A stretch of DNA of 64,000 nt from the NCBI GenBank assembly GCA_002698965.1, contig PAAT01000162.1:13415-77414 (forward strand). The letters run 5' to 3'. Origin of the DNA: Rhodopirellula sp. (lineage in GTDB: Bacteria; Planctomycetota; Planctomycetia; Pirellulales; Pirellulaceae). Position numbers and translations under genes: made by a program. The notes under the pieces are model-generated. The model did no database searches. It was not told the origin of the DNA and worked only from the letters and a program-made list of their open reading frames with translations. Positions 33,621 through 42,857 of the stretch are shown here, one piece after another; the stretch's first letter is position 1, and every line of letters starts with the position of its first letter.

Positions 33621-36344
33621 ATGGTTGACTCAATGAGCGATTCGACTCCTTTTGATCCATTTAATACCCGTGACACTTTCGACAGTGGTAGTGGCGACGT
33701 AGGTATTTATCGTTTATCCCGCCTGCAAGAACAGGGGATTGGTGATATTGGTAAACTTCCTTACTCCATTCGAGTACTACTCGAGTCTGTCTTACGTAAC
33801 TGCGATGGTTATGTTGTCGAGCAAGAGGACGTTCGTAATCTCGCAAACTGGAATGCGGCGGATCCAGGCACTAAAGAAATTCCATTTAAGCCAGCACGGG
33901 TTGTATTGCAGGACTTTACCGGCGTGCCGGCAGTCGTTGATCTTGCGGCCATGCGATCAGCCATGCAACGTCTTGGTGGCGATCCGAAGAAAATCAATCC
34001 ACTGATTCCTGTCGACCTGGTGATTGACCACTCAGTACAGGTTGACCGTTTCGGCAGTGAAGATGCTCTAATCGATAATGTTGCTCTGGAATTCAAACGT
34101 AATAACGAGCGATACGAATTCCTGCGGTGGGGCCAGAAGGCATTTGATAATTTCCGGGTCGTGCCCCCAAATGTTGGTATTGTTCATCAGGTCAATCTCG
34201 AGTTCCTGGCGGGCGGCGTATTTAAACGCGAAGACCAGGAAGGTACCGTAGCCATTCCGGACACACTGGTGGGAACCGACAGTCATACCACGATGATTAA
34301 TGGTCTTGGAGTCGTCGGCTGGGGAGTCGGTGGTATCGAAGCAGAGGGGGTCATGTTAGGCCAGCCTATTTACATGCTGATGCCTCAAGTGGTCGGCTTT
34401 GAACTGACCGGCGAGTTGCCCGCGGGAGCAACGGCGACGGACTTGGTGCTGATGGTTGTCGAAATTCTGCGTCAGGAGGGTGTTGTCGGAAAGTTCGTAG
34501 AGTTCTATGGTTCAGGCGTGGCCAAGATGTCTTTGGCTGATCGGGCAACCATTGCGAATATGGCACCCGAATATGGAGCGACGATGGGCTTCTTCCCGGT
34601 AGATGATGAAACGCTGAATTATTTGCGTAAGACCGGCCGGAGTGAAGAAGAAGTTACGTTGGTTGAGCGGTATACCAAAGAGCAGGGACTGTTTGTGACT
34701 GCAGATACGCCAACTCCGACCTATTCAAGCAATGTAAGTCTCGATTTGTCTAAGGTTGTGCCATCCTTGGCAGGTCCAAAGCGTCCGCAGGATCGAGTGT
34801 CCCTAGCTGATATGAAACCGGCATTTGAAACAACTCTGCGGAGTCCTGTGAACCAACGTGGTTTTGCCCTGGAAGGTCAATCTCTGGATGCCACGGCTAC
34901 GGCCCATTTGGATTCAGGCGACATTGATATTACTCACGGGTCGGTTGTTATTGCCGCGATTACTTCATGCACAAACACAAGCAATCCTTCGGTCATGCTA
35001 GCTGCCGGGCTGTTGGCTCAGAAGGCAGCTGCCAAAGGGTTAAATGTAAAACCTTATGTGAAGACCAGCCTGGCGCCGGGGTCACGGGTTGTAAGTGACT
35101 ATTTGGATAAAGCTGGATTGACTGATTCGCTAAAACAACTTGGCTTCCATGTTGTCGGATATGGTTGTACCACCTGTATTGGAAACAGTGGCCCATTGCC
35201 ACCGCCAGTTTCAGCAGCAATCCATGAGGCAGATCTGGTAGCCTGCTCAGTACTATCCGGCAATCGGAATTTTGAAGGTCGTGTTAGTCAGGATGTGAAG
35301 GCAAACTACCTGGCGAGTCCACCGCTGGTCGTAGCTTATGCCTTGGCCGGAACAACCTTGATCGATTTTGATACGGAACCACTTGGTCAGGATCGTGATG
35401 GAAATGATGTGTTCCTGAAAGATATCTGGCCTTCACGGGATGAAGTAGCTGGAGTTCTTAATTCTGCGATTGACAGCGAAATGTTCGTAAACCGCTATGG
35501 GAATGCCTTTGATTCAAATGAAAAGTGGAATGCCATTGCGGTTGATTCGGGTGATATTTACTCGTGGAATGACACTTCGACTTATATTCAAGAGCCACCG
35601 TTTATGGTCGATCTTCCGGTCGAAGTGCCTCCGATTGAGCCGTTGTCAGGAGCACGCGCCTTAGCGATGCTCGGCGACAGCACGACGACAGATCATATCT
35701 CACCGGCAGGCGCTATTGCTAAAGACAGTCCGGCCGGGTTGTTTTTACAAGATAAAGGAGTGGAGCCCGTTGATTTTAATAGTTATGGATCACGACGAGG
35801 TAACGACCGGGTGATGCTACGCGGGACGTTTGCAAATATTCGTATTCGTAATCAACTTGCACCAGGCACCGAAGGCGGTGTCACACGCTATCTGCCAACG
35901 GATGAGATTATGTCAATCTATGATGCGGCGATGAAATATAAAGAAAGTGGAACGCCGTTAGTGATTCTGGCCGGTGCTGAATATGGTACGGGTAGTAGTC
36001 GAGACTGGGCGGCCAAAGGGACCCAGTTGATGGGGGTTCGAGCCGTAATTGCTGCAAGTTACGAAAGGATTCACCGCAGTAATCTGGTGATGATGGGCGT
36101 GCTGCCGTTGGAATTGGTGGATGGCCAGACGGCTCAAGGGCTCGGCTTAAGCGGCGAAGAAACGTTTGATGTTATCGGTTTAGATGACTCGCTGCAGCCA
36201 TTATCGACGCTCACGGTGAGAGCAACGTCTACAGATGGCAGTGTGACCGAATTCGAAGCGAAAGTAAGAATCGACACACCCGTTGAAATGGATTACTACC
36301 GAAATGGTGGTATTCTTCAGACGGTGTTGCGAAAGCTGCTTTAA
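33621..36344 (+). CDS. acnA: Aconitate hydratase A
   Basis: Citric acid cycle enzyme of 907 residues, converting citrate to isocitrate with a [4Fe-4S] cluster. The cluster Cys are seen in S-C-T-N-T-S-N-P and [11 protein letters not shown]. The active-site Ser is in [11 protein letters not shown] near the C-terminal domain. Length and order match the AcnA/IRP1 type and not AcnB. Two in-frame ATG (33621 and 33633) are possible; the first follows AAGAAGAA. A 12-bp stem follows the stop. Confidence 0.96.
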   Translation: MVDSMSDSTPFDPFNTRDTFDSGSGDVGIYRLSRLQEQGIGDIGKLPYSIRVLLESVLRNCDGYVVEQEDVRNLANWNAADPGTKEIPFKPARVVLQDFTGVPAVVDLAAMRSAMQRLGGDPKKINPLIPVDLVIDHSVQVDRFGSEDALIDNVALEFKRNNERYEFLRWGQKAFDNFRVVPPNVGIVHQVNLEFLAGGVFKREDQEGTVAIPDTLVGTDSHTTMINGLGVVGWGVGGIEAEGVMLGQPIYMLMPQVVGFELTGELPAGATATDLVLMVVEILRQEGVVGKFVEFYGSGVAKMSLADRATIANMAPEYGATMGFFPVDDETLNYLRKTGRSEEEVTLVERYTKEQGLFVTADTPTPTYSSNVSLDLSKVVPSLAGPKRPQDRVSLADMKPAFETTLRSPVNQRGFALEGQSLDATATAHLDSGDIDITHGSVVIAAITSCTNTSNPSVMLAAGLLAQKAAAKGLNVKPYVKTSLAPGSRVVSDYLDKAGLTDSLKQLGFHVVGYGCTTCIGNSGPLPPPVSAAIHEADLVACSVLSGNRNFEGRVSQDVKANYLASPPLVVAYALAGTTLIDFDTEPLGQDRDGNDVFLKDIWPSRDEVAGVLNSAIDSEMFVNRYGNAFDSNEKWNAIAVDSGDIYSWNDTSTYIQEPPFMVDLPVEVPPIEPLSGARALAMLGDSTTTDHISPAGAIAKDSPAGLFLQDKGVEPVDFNSYGSRRGNDRVMLRGTFANIRIRNQLAPGTEGGVTRYLPTDEIMSIYDAAMKYKESGTPLVILAGAEYGTGSSRDWAAKGTQLMGVRAVIAASYERIHRSNLVMMGVLPLELVDGQTAQGLGLSGEETFDVIGLDDSLQPLSTLTVRATSTDGSVTEFEAKVRIDTPVEMDYYRNGGILQTVLRKLL

Positions 36345-36378
36345 TCCCAGTTTCAGGAAGACGACTAACGACTTTTAA

Positions 36379-36416
36379 AAGAGCTCTGCGCTGTCTAACG
36401 GCAACGCAGAGCTCTT
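36379..36416. terminator. Hairpin after acnA, likely terminator
   Basis: AAGAGCTCTGCG and CGCAGAGCTCTT form a perfect 12-bp stem with a 14-nt loop, 35 nt after the acnA stop and before the end of the convergent amidotransferase-like gene. No clear T-run follows on the plus strand, but four A precede it, which gives a short T-run on the minus strand. It may serve both genes. Confidence 0.6.
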
Positions 36417-36470
36417 GGTCTTAGTTTCTGATGATAGAGTTCGCTAAAGCTCGAGCCTCTGTCAGACCTT

Positions 36471-37217
36471 TTAGGCTGCAGCGAGCTGCAGACCTGATTC
36501 CACGCGAACTTCATCAAGGAATTCCTCGATGATGCGAAAGTCCATTGCCGTTGCGGAAGGGGCTTCCGGGTGGAATTGAGTGCCCATGGCAACCCAGCCC
36601 TCTTCGGTGTGTTCGATCGCTTCGATTACTCCGTCAGGACACCGTGCGGTGACGATAAAGCCGGGTGCAACTTCGTCGATTGCCATATGATGATTTGAAT
36701 TCACACGGATTTCCCCATCTCCATAGATGCGTTCCAGAATAGAGTCGGGAGTGATGTCCAGACCATGGCGGTGTGCCGGGTCCTGAGGGTCGCGGTGAGG
36801 AACGGCATTTGGCAAAGCCTCTGGAATGTGAAGGTGAAGATTGCCTCCGGCAGTGATATTCAACAGTTGCATGCCAACACCAATGCCAAAAACGGGTAGC
36901 TTGCGTTGGAAGATTAGACGAGCAAGTTGTCGGTCGAAGATTTCCCGGCGAGCACTCATCAGACGACACGACGTATGTCGCATAAATCCGTCACGGTGAG
37001 GATCGAGGTCCAGACCTCCAACAAGAATGAACCCGTCAAGGGTGTCGAGGACTGCTTCGATGTCATCTTCTTCGTCCATAATAGGAACCATGACAGGAAT
37101 GCCGCCAGCTCGTAGCACGCAATCGGAATATCCAGCAGCCAGATAGAAATAGGCGGCAGTATCTTTAGTTTCACTCTTGTAATCAATGTTGATGCCGATC
37201 AATGGTTTTTTCTGCAT
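36471..37217 (-). CDS. Class I glutamine amidotransferase-like protein (peptidase C26/PuuD type) lacking the catalytic Cys
   Basis: A 248-residue protein of the gamma-glutamyl-GABA hydrolase family: G-G-L-D-L-D-P near 68 and the end block Q-F-H-P-E (His216, Glu218). The nucleophile elbow, usually G-I-C-R-G-M-Q, reads G-I-G-V-G-M-Q at 111-117, so the Cys is Gly113 and the next Arg is Val114. The rest of the fold, including the His-Glu pair, is kept. It cannot use the normal thiol mechanism and may be a binding or regulatory protein. The leader has a strong hairpin just upstream of the AAGGGA ribosome binding site. Confidence 0.85.
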   Translation of the reverse strand: MQKKPLIGINIDYKSETKDTAAYFYLAAGYSDCVLRAGGIPVMVPIMDEEDDIEAVLDTLDGFILVGGLDLDPHRDGFMRHTSCRLMSARREIFDRQLARLIFQRKLPVFGIGVGMQLLNITAGGNLHLHIPEALPNAVPHRDPQDPAHRHGLDITPDSILERIYGDGEIRVNSNHHMAIDEVAPGFIVTARCPDGVIEAIEHTEEGWVAMGTQFHPEAPSATAMDFRIIEEFLDEVRVESGLQLAAA

Positions 37218-37237
37218 CTGTAATCCCTTTCAGATAC

Positions 37238-37268
37238 TTGGAATAACTATCAAGGAAAGCTATTCCAA
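37238..37268. promoter_or_regulatory. Hairpin/dyad upstream of the amidotransferase-like gene
   Basis: TTGGAATAACT and AGCTATTCCAA form 11-bp arms with one mismatch and a 9-nt loop. It ends 21 nt before the start codon on the minus strand, next to the ribosome binding site. It shares the 12-mer AAGCTATTCCAA with the palindrome at 32771. Confidence 0.45.
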
Positions 37269-37285
37269 AACTAAGACTAAAAAAC

Positions 37286-37320
37286 CAGAACGGTATCCCG
37301 GGCTGACAGAAGGTCATGCA
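37286..37320 (+). repeat. Left arm of a diverged inverted repeat
   Basis: It begins with CAGAACGGTATCC, which is found exactly in reverse complement at 37554-37566. It then runs CGGG, CTGA, AGG, ATGCA in the same order as the reverse complement of 37511-37536. The right arm has an extra 17 nt after the first block. Confidence 0.5.
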
Positions 37321-37510
37321 AGATTGAATGTACAGAGCCTGTTGTGTGACTGTAGTAATTCAGAAACTGAATATTGGCTGAACGAGAATGCTAACGAAAT
37401 CAATTCTTTTGAACGATTAGCAACGCGTTTCAGATATTGCTCAGAACCAAATCCACTTCCCTCCTCCTGAGTTCGGTAAGATTTGTGAGAACGATTCAGT
37501 TTCGCCCCCC

Positions 37511-37566
37511 TGCATGTGGCCTGCGATCAGACCCGGGAAGTGAAATCCTTTTCGGATACCGTTCTG
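37511..37566 (-). repeat. Right arm of a diverged inverted repeat
   Basis: Read on the minus strand it starts with CAGAACGGTATCC, then has a 17-nt insertion, then CGGG, CTGA, AGG and ATGCA in the same order as the left arm. The 190 nt between the arms hold no gene. Confidence 0.5.
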
Positions 37567-37891
37567 TGTTCTCCTTAAACAGTTGCAATATCTGAGTTAA
37601 TCTTGTGGGAAGCAAGAAGACAAGATTGTGACAACTCCCCACGTTTTTTTCAAACACTTGCCGGTATTTTGTTCCGAAAAAAAGCCGTACCACTATATGT
37701 AGTGCTAGCTGATAGCAAATTGCACAAGATGTCGTTTTAAAACTTTTGTAAGTTACGTTTCAAAACTCTTAAAACTAGGATGCCGTTAGGAATTTGCAGG
37801 TTGAAGAAGGCTATTTCCCTTGTTGAAACGTATTACTTCTACGATGGTTTCTATGCTTATCAGTGTCATAAGGATGAGATAGAATCGGGAC

Positions 37892-38971
37892 ATGCGTTAT
37901 ACAAATGTAGCTATCGAATCGCTCGGTTATACGCTGCCATCTGAAATCGTCACGACGTCGGAAATAGAGCAGCGGCTTGCCCCTGCCTATCAGCGAATGC
38001 GATTGCCTGAAGGGCGGTTGGAACTAATGACGGGCATTGCCGAACGTCGTTTTTGGGAACGAGGGATTCTACCGGGAGATAAGTCTATTGAATCAGGCAA
38101 ACAGGCTATCGCGGCGGCCGATATTGATCCTCAGAAGATTGGCATGCTGATTCATGGTTCGGTTTGTCGGGACCATCTTGAACCCGCCACGGCATGTCGT
38201 GTTCATGATGGATTGAAACTGCGAAGAGACTGTATGATTTATGATTTGTCCAACGCATGTCTTGGCCAGCTAAACGGCATAGCTTTAGCCGCCAATGCAA
38301 TCGAACTTGGGCAAATTGAAGCAGCATTGATCGTAGGAACAGAGGACAGTCGGCATTTAGTTGAAAATACGATTCGCTCTCTTAATGTCGATGAGTCCTG
38401 GACACGTAAAACGATTAAAATGGCGGTTGCGTCACTAACGATCGGGTCAGCGAGTTCAGCAATTTTGCTAACTCATCGAGAGATCAGTCAGACTGGAAAC
38501 TTTCTGCGATCAATAACGGCTCAGGCCAACACTCAATTCCACAATCTTTGCCAAAGTGGAAAAGACGAAGCTGTTGCCGATGACATGCGTCCTCTGATGA
38601 ATACGGATTCAGAGCGTCTTATGTCTGAAGGGATCCAAACAGGGATGACAACCTTTGATCAGTTTTTGACGGATTCGCAGTGGACGCGTGAAGATATACA
38701 TCAGTCATTTTGCCATCAGGTAGGTGCCGCTCATCGAAAACTGATGTTGGAGTCACTCGGCCTTCCCGAAGCGAATGATTTTTCAACTTTCCAATGGCTT
38801 GGTAATACGGGCTCGGCAGCCTTGCCTGTCACGTTGGCGATTGGTGTTGAACAGGGCGCTGTTGATGCCGGCAGTAACCTTGGATTGCTTGGTATCGGTT
38901 CAGGTATTAATTGTCTGATGGTCGGTGCGACCTGGAATGAAAGCCGGGTTGGCACGAACACTCCCCGTTAA
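37892..38971 (+). CDS. OleA-like thiolase (FabH superfamily)
   Basis: A 359-residue condensing enzyme. The catalytic triad of the FabH/OleA superfamily is complete: Cys123 (S-N-A-C-L-G), His275 (S-F-C-H-Q-V-G) and Asn305 (W-L-G-N-T-G). Within the superfamily it resembles OleA more than FabH: a Glu at residue 97 in R-D-H-L-E-P matches the key Glu of OleA, and the end L-L-G-I-G-S-G-I-N-C is typical. OleA joins two fatty acyl-CoA head to head. OleB, OleC and OleD are not in the window, so the product may differ or they may lie elsewhere. Annotators would call it 3-oxoacyl-ACP synthase III. Confidence 0.82.
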   Translation: MRYTNVAIESLGYTLPSEIVTTSEIEQRLAPAYQRMRLPEGRLELMTGIAERRFWERGILPGDKSIESGKQAIAAADIDPQKIGMLIHGSVCRDHLEPATACRVHDGLKLRRDCMIYDLSNACLGQLNGIALAANAIELGQIEAALIVGTEDSRHLVENTIRSLNVDESWTRKTIKMAVASLTIGSASSAILLTHREISQTGNFLRSITAQANTQFHNLCQSGKDEAVADDMRPLMNTDSERLMSEGIQTGMTTFDQFLTDSQWTREDIHQSFCHQVGAAHRKLMLESLGLPEANDFSTFQWLGNTGSAALPVTLAIGVEQGAVDAGSNLGLLGIGSGINCLMVGATWNESRVGTNTPR

Positions 38972-39067
38972 GCTTCTGGCTGCTGGATTTGAATCGTACG
39001 TGGGACGCCGTCTATTTGCTACAATGGCATTAGCAACTAGATCACTGTATCCCGAGGAGTTCAGCAC

Positions 39068-39988
39068 GTGGAATTTGCATGTCAGCTTAATCGCCGAGAC
39101 TTTGCCCGGGCTTCTGCTGTAGCGGCAGTCGCCGCTTCGTCATTACCAGCCGCTGAGAACAAGGGGTACATCGATGCCCATGTTCACGTCTGGACGCCTG
39201 ACACGAAACGTTATCCGTTGGATTCCTCTTTTAAAAAGGAGGACATGCAGCCATCAAGCTTTACCCCGAAACAGTTGTTCTCTCATTGCCATCCGGTGGG
39301 CGTGGACCGAATTGTTCTTATCCAAATGAGCTTCTATCGATTTGATAATAGTTACATGCTGGACATGATGGAGCAGCATCCAGGCGTTTTTGGTGGAGTG
39401 GCTGTCATTGACGAAAATGATCGACCCGCCCGGGAGATGGTTAAGCTCGCACGTCAAGGAGTCCGGGGCTTTCGTATCCGGCCCGATACTCAAACCCCCG
39501 ATCAGTGGCTGTCCGGTGAGGGGATGCATGATATGTGGAAGGCTGGTGCCAAGCACGGCTTGGCCATGTGTCATTTGATTGATGCTGAGTTTCTAGGATC
39601 GGTTGACAAAATGTGTGAACGTTATCCGGATACCCCGGTTGTTATCGACCATTTCGCTAGGATCGGCGTGGATGGCCAGATTCGTGAAAAGGACGTGGCG
39701 ACTCTTTGTGAGCTGGCGAAGCATAAAAACGTGACGGTCAAGCTGTCAGCTTATTACGCGTTAGGTGAAAAGGCGGCACCGTACCAGGATTTGTTGCCAA
39801 TGATCAAATCCTGTATCGACGCATACGGTGTGGAGCGATTGATGTGGGCTAGTGATGGACCATTTCAGGTCGTGGATGGGCATGAATATGCCCCGTCATT
39901 TAATCTTATTCAGGAGGCTGACTTCCTATCCGACGGGGATAAAGAATGGTTGTTGCGTCGCACCGCAAAGAGAGTTTTCTACTCATAA
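39068..39988 (+). CDS. Tat-exported amidohydrolase (amidohydrolase 2 family)
   Basis: A 306-residue metal-dependent hydrolase. The start is GTG at 39068 with GAGGAG 8 nt upstream. A twin-arginine signal N-R-R-D-F-A with a hydrophobic stretch spans about residues 8-28. The metal motif D-A-H-V-H-V-W follows at once. Later blocks include V-I-D-H-F-A-R and the C-terminal W-A-S-D-G-P. The family includes fuconolactonase and 2-pyrone-4,6-dicarboxylate hydrolase. Its stop TAA shares a base with the ATG of the next transporter gene. Export suggests that it acts on the substrate before uptake. Confidence 0.88.
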   Translation: MEFACQLNRRDFARASAVAAVAASSLPAAENKGYIDAHVHVWTPDTKRYPLDSSFKKEDMQPSSFTPKQLFSHCHPVGVDRIVLIQMSFYRFDNSYMLDMMEQHPGVFGGVAVIDENDRPAREMVKLARQGVRGFRIRPDTQTPDQWLSGEGMHDMWKAGAKHGLAMCHLIDAEFLGSVDKMCERYPDTPVVIDHFARIGVDGQIREKDVATLCELAKHKNVTVKLSAYYALGEKAAPYQDLLPMIKSCIDAYGVERLMWASDGPFQVVDGHEYAPSFNLIQEADFLSDGDKEWLLRRTAKRVFYS

Positions 39989-41358
39989 TGTCAAAACGAT
40001 ACCTGATCAGAATCCTGGTCCTTTTGGCTTTGGCAGCAGATCTTAGCTGGCACTATTGGGGTGCGCAGAATTCAGAGTCGGATAAATACCCGAATCGTCC
40101 CATCACGTTGATTGTTCCATTTGGCCCTGGGGGGGAAAGTGATACCTTTGCCCGGATGATCCAAAAGGCGATTGCTGACAATGGATTTCTTGGGCAGGAG
40201 GTTGTTGTTAAGAATGTAGGCGGGGCCGGAGCGACGATTGGAAGTGGTCAGGCACGTAAGGCAGATCCGGATGGGTACACCATGTTGCTGCTGCACGAGG
40301 CATTAATCACGGCTCAGGCATCGGGGAAAGTTTCTTACGGACCAGAGTCATTTGAACCTATTGCTGCTAGCGGTAAGACAAATATGATTATTGCCGTTGC
40401 GGAAGATTCGCCTTATCAATCGCTGCCAGAGTTAATGAATGCAGCAAAAGAAATGCCAAATGAACTGGTGTTTGCAGCCAACCTGGGTGCTCCAGTACAT
40501 TATGCCGGCCTGATTCTTGAAAAAGATCTACCGGGAGCTCATTTTCGATACACGCAAAAAGGGGGCGGAGCTAGTCGGTTCGAGGCTGTCATTGGGGGGC
40601 ATGCCGATGTATCGGCATTTTCATTAGGTGAATATATATCTTTTAAAGAGGGTGGACTGCGGGCCGTTGCGATTACTTCCGAGGAGCGTCATCCGGAGGC
40701 TGCGGAAATACCGACTGCTCAGGAGCAGGGCTTTCAATTTGTACATGCCAATATGCACTTTTGGTGGTTTCCTAAAGGCACGGATTCCGAACAAATCGAC
40801 CTGATGGCAGAGGTTATTAAAAAGTGTATGGCAACACCTCAGGTTCAGAAACAATTGGCTCTGCGATTGTCAGAGCCATTTGTCGAAACCGGCGACTCCA
40901 TGAAAGAATTGCTACAAATGCGGATTGGTAAAATCCAGAGTGTCGATTCCACTTCGCCGGATGTTTTGCCTAATATCCCCCTGTGGGTTGCTTTGCTAAC
41001 GGCAGTTAGTTTTGGCGTGTTGCTTGTGTCCCGATTATTTCCAGCGTCTGTCCTGGAGAAATCTATAAACGCAGGCGAGGGGGAGATAGCCGGGGAAGTC
41101 AGAAGGGGGTATTGGAAAACAGCCGTGTCCTTCGTAATGGTGACAGCTCTTTATCTGCTTGCTTTGGAATATATTCCAATTGATTTTAGAATCTTTACAG
41201 CTATTTATATGTTTGGTGTGGCCTTGCTTTGTACGGGCTTTGAAATGGTTGGCTTGAAAAAAGTTGTTGCCAAGTCTTATGTTCCGGAAATGATCGTTTT
41301 GGTGCCACTGATCGTTTTCTTCGTCTTCCAGTCTTTCTTTAGCATTCAATTGCCATAG
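39988..41358 (+). CDS. TctC-TctB fusion of a tripartite tricarboxylate transporter
   Basis: A 456-residue protein with two parts that are usually separate. After an N-terminal membrane or signal segment (about 6-20), residues about 34-320 are a TctC/Bug solute receptor: P-I-T-L-I-V-P-F-G-P-G-G, then the repeat-lobe pattern A-D-P-D-G-Y-T and a G-G-G-A-S-R-F-E block. Residues about 329-456 form four helices ending V-F-F-V-F-Q-S-F-F-S-I-Q-L-P, a good TctB pattern. The receptor is thus tied to the membrane subunit and cannot diffuse. The ATG overlaps the stop of the amidohydrolase (TAATG). TctA follows 8 nt later. Confidence 0.87.
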   Translation: MSKRYLIRILVLLALAADLSWHYWGAQNSESDKYPNRPITLIVPFGPGGESDTFARMIQKAIADNGFLGQEVVVKNVGGAGATIGSGQARKADPDGYTMLLLHEALITAQASGKVSYGPESFEPIAASGKTNMIIAVAEDSPYQSLPELMNAAKEMPNELVFAANLGAPVHYAGLILEKDLPGAHFRYTQKGGGASRFEAVIGGHADVSAFSLGEYISFKEGGLRAVAITSEERHPEAAEIPTAQEQGFQFVHANMHFWWFPKGTDSEQIDLMAEVIKKCMATPQVQKQLALRLSEPFVETGDSMKELLQMRIGKIQSVDSTSPDVLPNIPLWVALLTAVSFGVLLVSRLFPASVLEKSINAGEGEIAGEVRRGYWKTAVSFVMVTALYLLALEYIPIDFRIFTAIYMFGVALLCTGFEMVGLKKVVAKSYVPEMIVLVPLIVFFVFQSFFSIQLP

Positions 41359-41366
41359 GAGTTTCA

Positions 41367-42857
41367 ATGGGCGACGTAATTCATGAACTTACCATTGGGG
41401 ACCCGGTGAACCTGCTTTGGGTGTGCATTGGGACGATGCTGGGTATCTTGGTGGGCGCAATTCCAGGCCTGACTGGTGCCATGCTGATCGCGTTGTCCCT
41501 TCCGCTGACTTATGCCATGCAGCCTTCGGAAGCGATGGTTTTATTAGTGTCGATGTATGTGGGATCAATTTCAGGAGGATTAATTACTGCAACTTTGCTG
41601 AGAATGCCGGGTACGCCGGCGTCAGTGATTACGACACTCGACGGTTATCCAATGGCCAGAGCTGGTAAGCCGGGGCGAGCATTGGGGCTGGGGATTATGG
41701 CTTCCTTCGCTGGCGGCCTCATTTCCTGGGGCTTTCTGATTTTGTTGGCCGAACCCATTTCGCATATCTCGACAGAATTGGGAGACTTTGACTATTTTGC
41801 TTTGGTTTTGGTTGCGTTGGTACTGATCGCCTCGGTATCCGGCAAGTCTTTAGCGGCGGGCGTCTTTTCAGGTTTCTTGGGGATTTTAGTAACCATCCCA
41901 GGTGAGTCTCCGGCAACAGGGGATACACGTTGGACCTGGGGGATCGAACAATTAAATAATGGATTTGATTTGTTACCAGTCCTCATCGGCCTGTTTGCCG
42001 TGAGTCAGGTGATACACGAAGTTGCCTCGCGTGAAAAGAAAGTGGAGCAAATTAGCCAAATTGCCCCCGAAGGCATACTTCTGGGCGTTGGGGACTGGCT
42101 CAGACATATGATCAATATGATTCGAAGTAGTGTCATTGGAACTTGGGTTGGAATTCTCCCGGGCATTGGTGCCAATGTGGGAAGTGTGATGGCTTATTCC
42201 GCTGCCAAGTCCGTAAGTAAACAACCGGAGGCATTTGGCACGGGAAGTGAGGAGGGGATTGTTGCTAGTGAGGCTGCCAATAACGCAACCATTGGTGGAG
42301 CATTGATTCCTCTTGTTGCAATGGGAATTCCAGGCAGCGTCATTGATGCAATTTTGCTAGGTGCTTTAGTATTGCACGGTTTACAACCCGGCGTCCTTCT
42401 GTTCCATAATCACCCGGAGATTGTCTACACGATCATCTTTACCATGCTCATTGCTAACCTGACGATGTTTGGCATGATGCTTTTGAGCGCCAAATGGATT
42501 TCCAAGCTAGCAACGATCCCCCGCGTATATTTGCTGCCGGTAGTCGTTGTTTTTTGTGTAGTAGGTTCCTATGCCTTGAACAACCGAATGTTCGACGTTT
42601 GGGTAATGCTGGGCTTTGGAGTCGTTGGTTTTATGATGGAGCGAAGTAGGATACCACTGGCTCCCTTTGTAATTGGATTTGTTCTGGCCCCCATTGCCGA
42701 AGAAAAGCTGGGAGCAGGCTTACAGGCTACGGGAGGGAGTTACGCACCGCTCGTAACAAGGCCGGTCGCATTAACCTTCGTCTTAATTTCTCTGGTGCTG
42801 GTCGTATGGCCGATCCTGAAAATGTGGCGAAATTCCGGCAGGGGAGATACGGAGTAA
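41367..42857 (+). CDS. Tripartite tricarboxylate transporter, TctA large permease
   Basis: A 496-residue membrane protein with about 12 helices. Two conserved P-G loops of TctA are present: G-A-I-P-G-L-T-G near 28-35 and G-I-L-P-G-I-G-A in the middle. The A-T-L-L-R-M-P-G-T-P-A-S block is typical. It moves the substrate with a cation gradient, in concert with the fused TctC-TctB. Its TAA shares a base with the next ATG at 42857 (TAATG), so the five-gene unit is tightly coupled. Confidence 0.93.
   Translation: MGDVIHELTIGDPVNLLWVCIGTMLGILVGAIPGLTGAMLIALSLPLTYAMQPSEAMVLLVSMYVGSISGGLITATLLRMPGTPASVITTLDGYPMARAGKPGRALGLGIMASFAGGLISWGFLILLAEPISHISTELGDFDYFALVLVALVLIASVSGKSLAAGVFSGFLGILVTIPGESPATGDTRWTWGIEQLNNGFDLLPVLIGLFAVSQVIHEVASREKKVEQISQIAPEGILLGVGDWLRHMINMIRSSVIGTWVGILPGIGANVGSVMAYSAAKSVSKQPEAFGTGSEEGIVASEAANNATIGGALIPLVAMGIPGSVIDAILLGALVLHGLQPGVLLFHNHPEIVYTIIFTMLIANLTMFGMMLLSAKWISKLATIPRVYLLPVVVVFCVVGSYALNNRMFDVWVMLGFGVVGFMMERSRIPLAPFVIGFVLAPIAEEKLGAGLQATGGSYAPLVTRPVALTFVLISLVLVVWPILKMWRNSGRGDTE

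Larger units (their letters stand above)
37218..37891. other. Intergenic region of about 670 bp with inverted repeats
   Basis: No convincing gene. It separates the divergent amidotransferase-like gene and the OleA-like gene, so it holds both promoters. It contains a hairpin at 37238-37268 and a pair of diverged inverted repeats (37286-37320 and 37511-37566). Neither the open stretch at 37186-37470 (plus) nor that at 37496-37693 (minus) has family features. Confidence 0.5.

Noticed and set aside
37186-37470. A 94-codon plus-strand frame over the start of the amidotransferase-like gene
   Set aside because: It begins antisense to a well-supported gene and spans the inverted repeats; no family likeness.
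37892-38971. Plain FabH of fatty acid synthesis
   Set aside because: The OleA-type Glu97, the C-terminal block and the absence of other fab genes nearby favour an OleA-like enzyme, although annotation as 3-oxoacyl-ACP synthase III remains possible.
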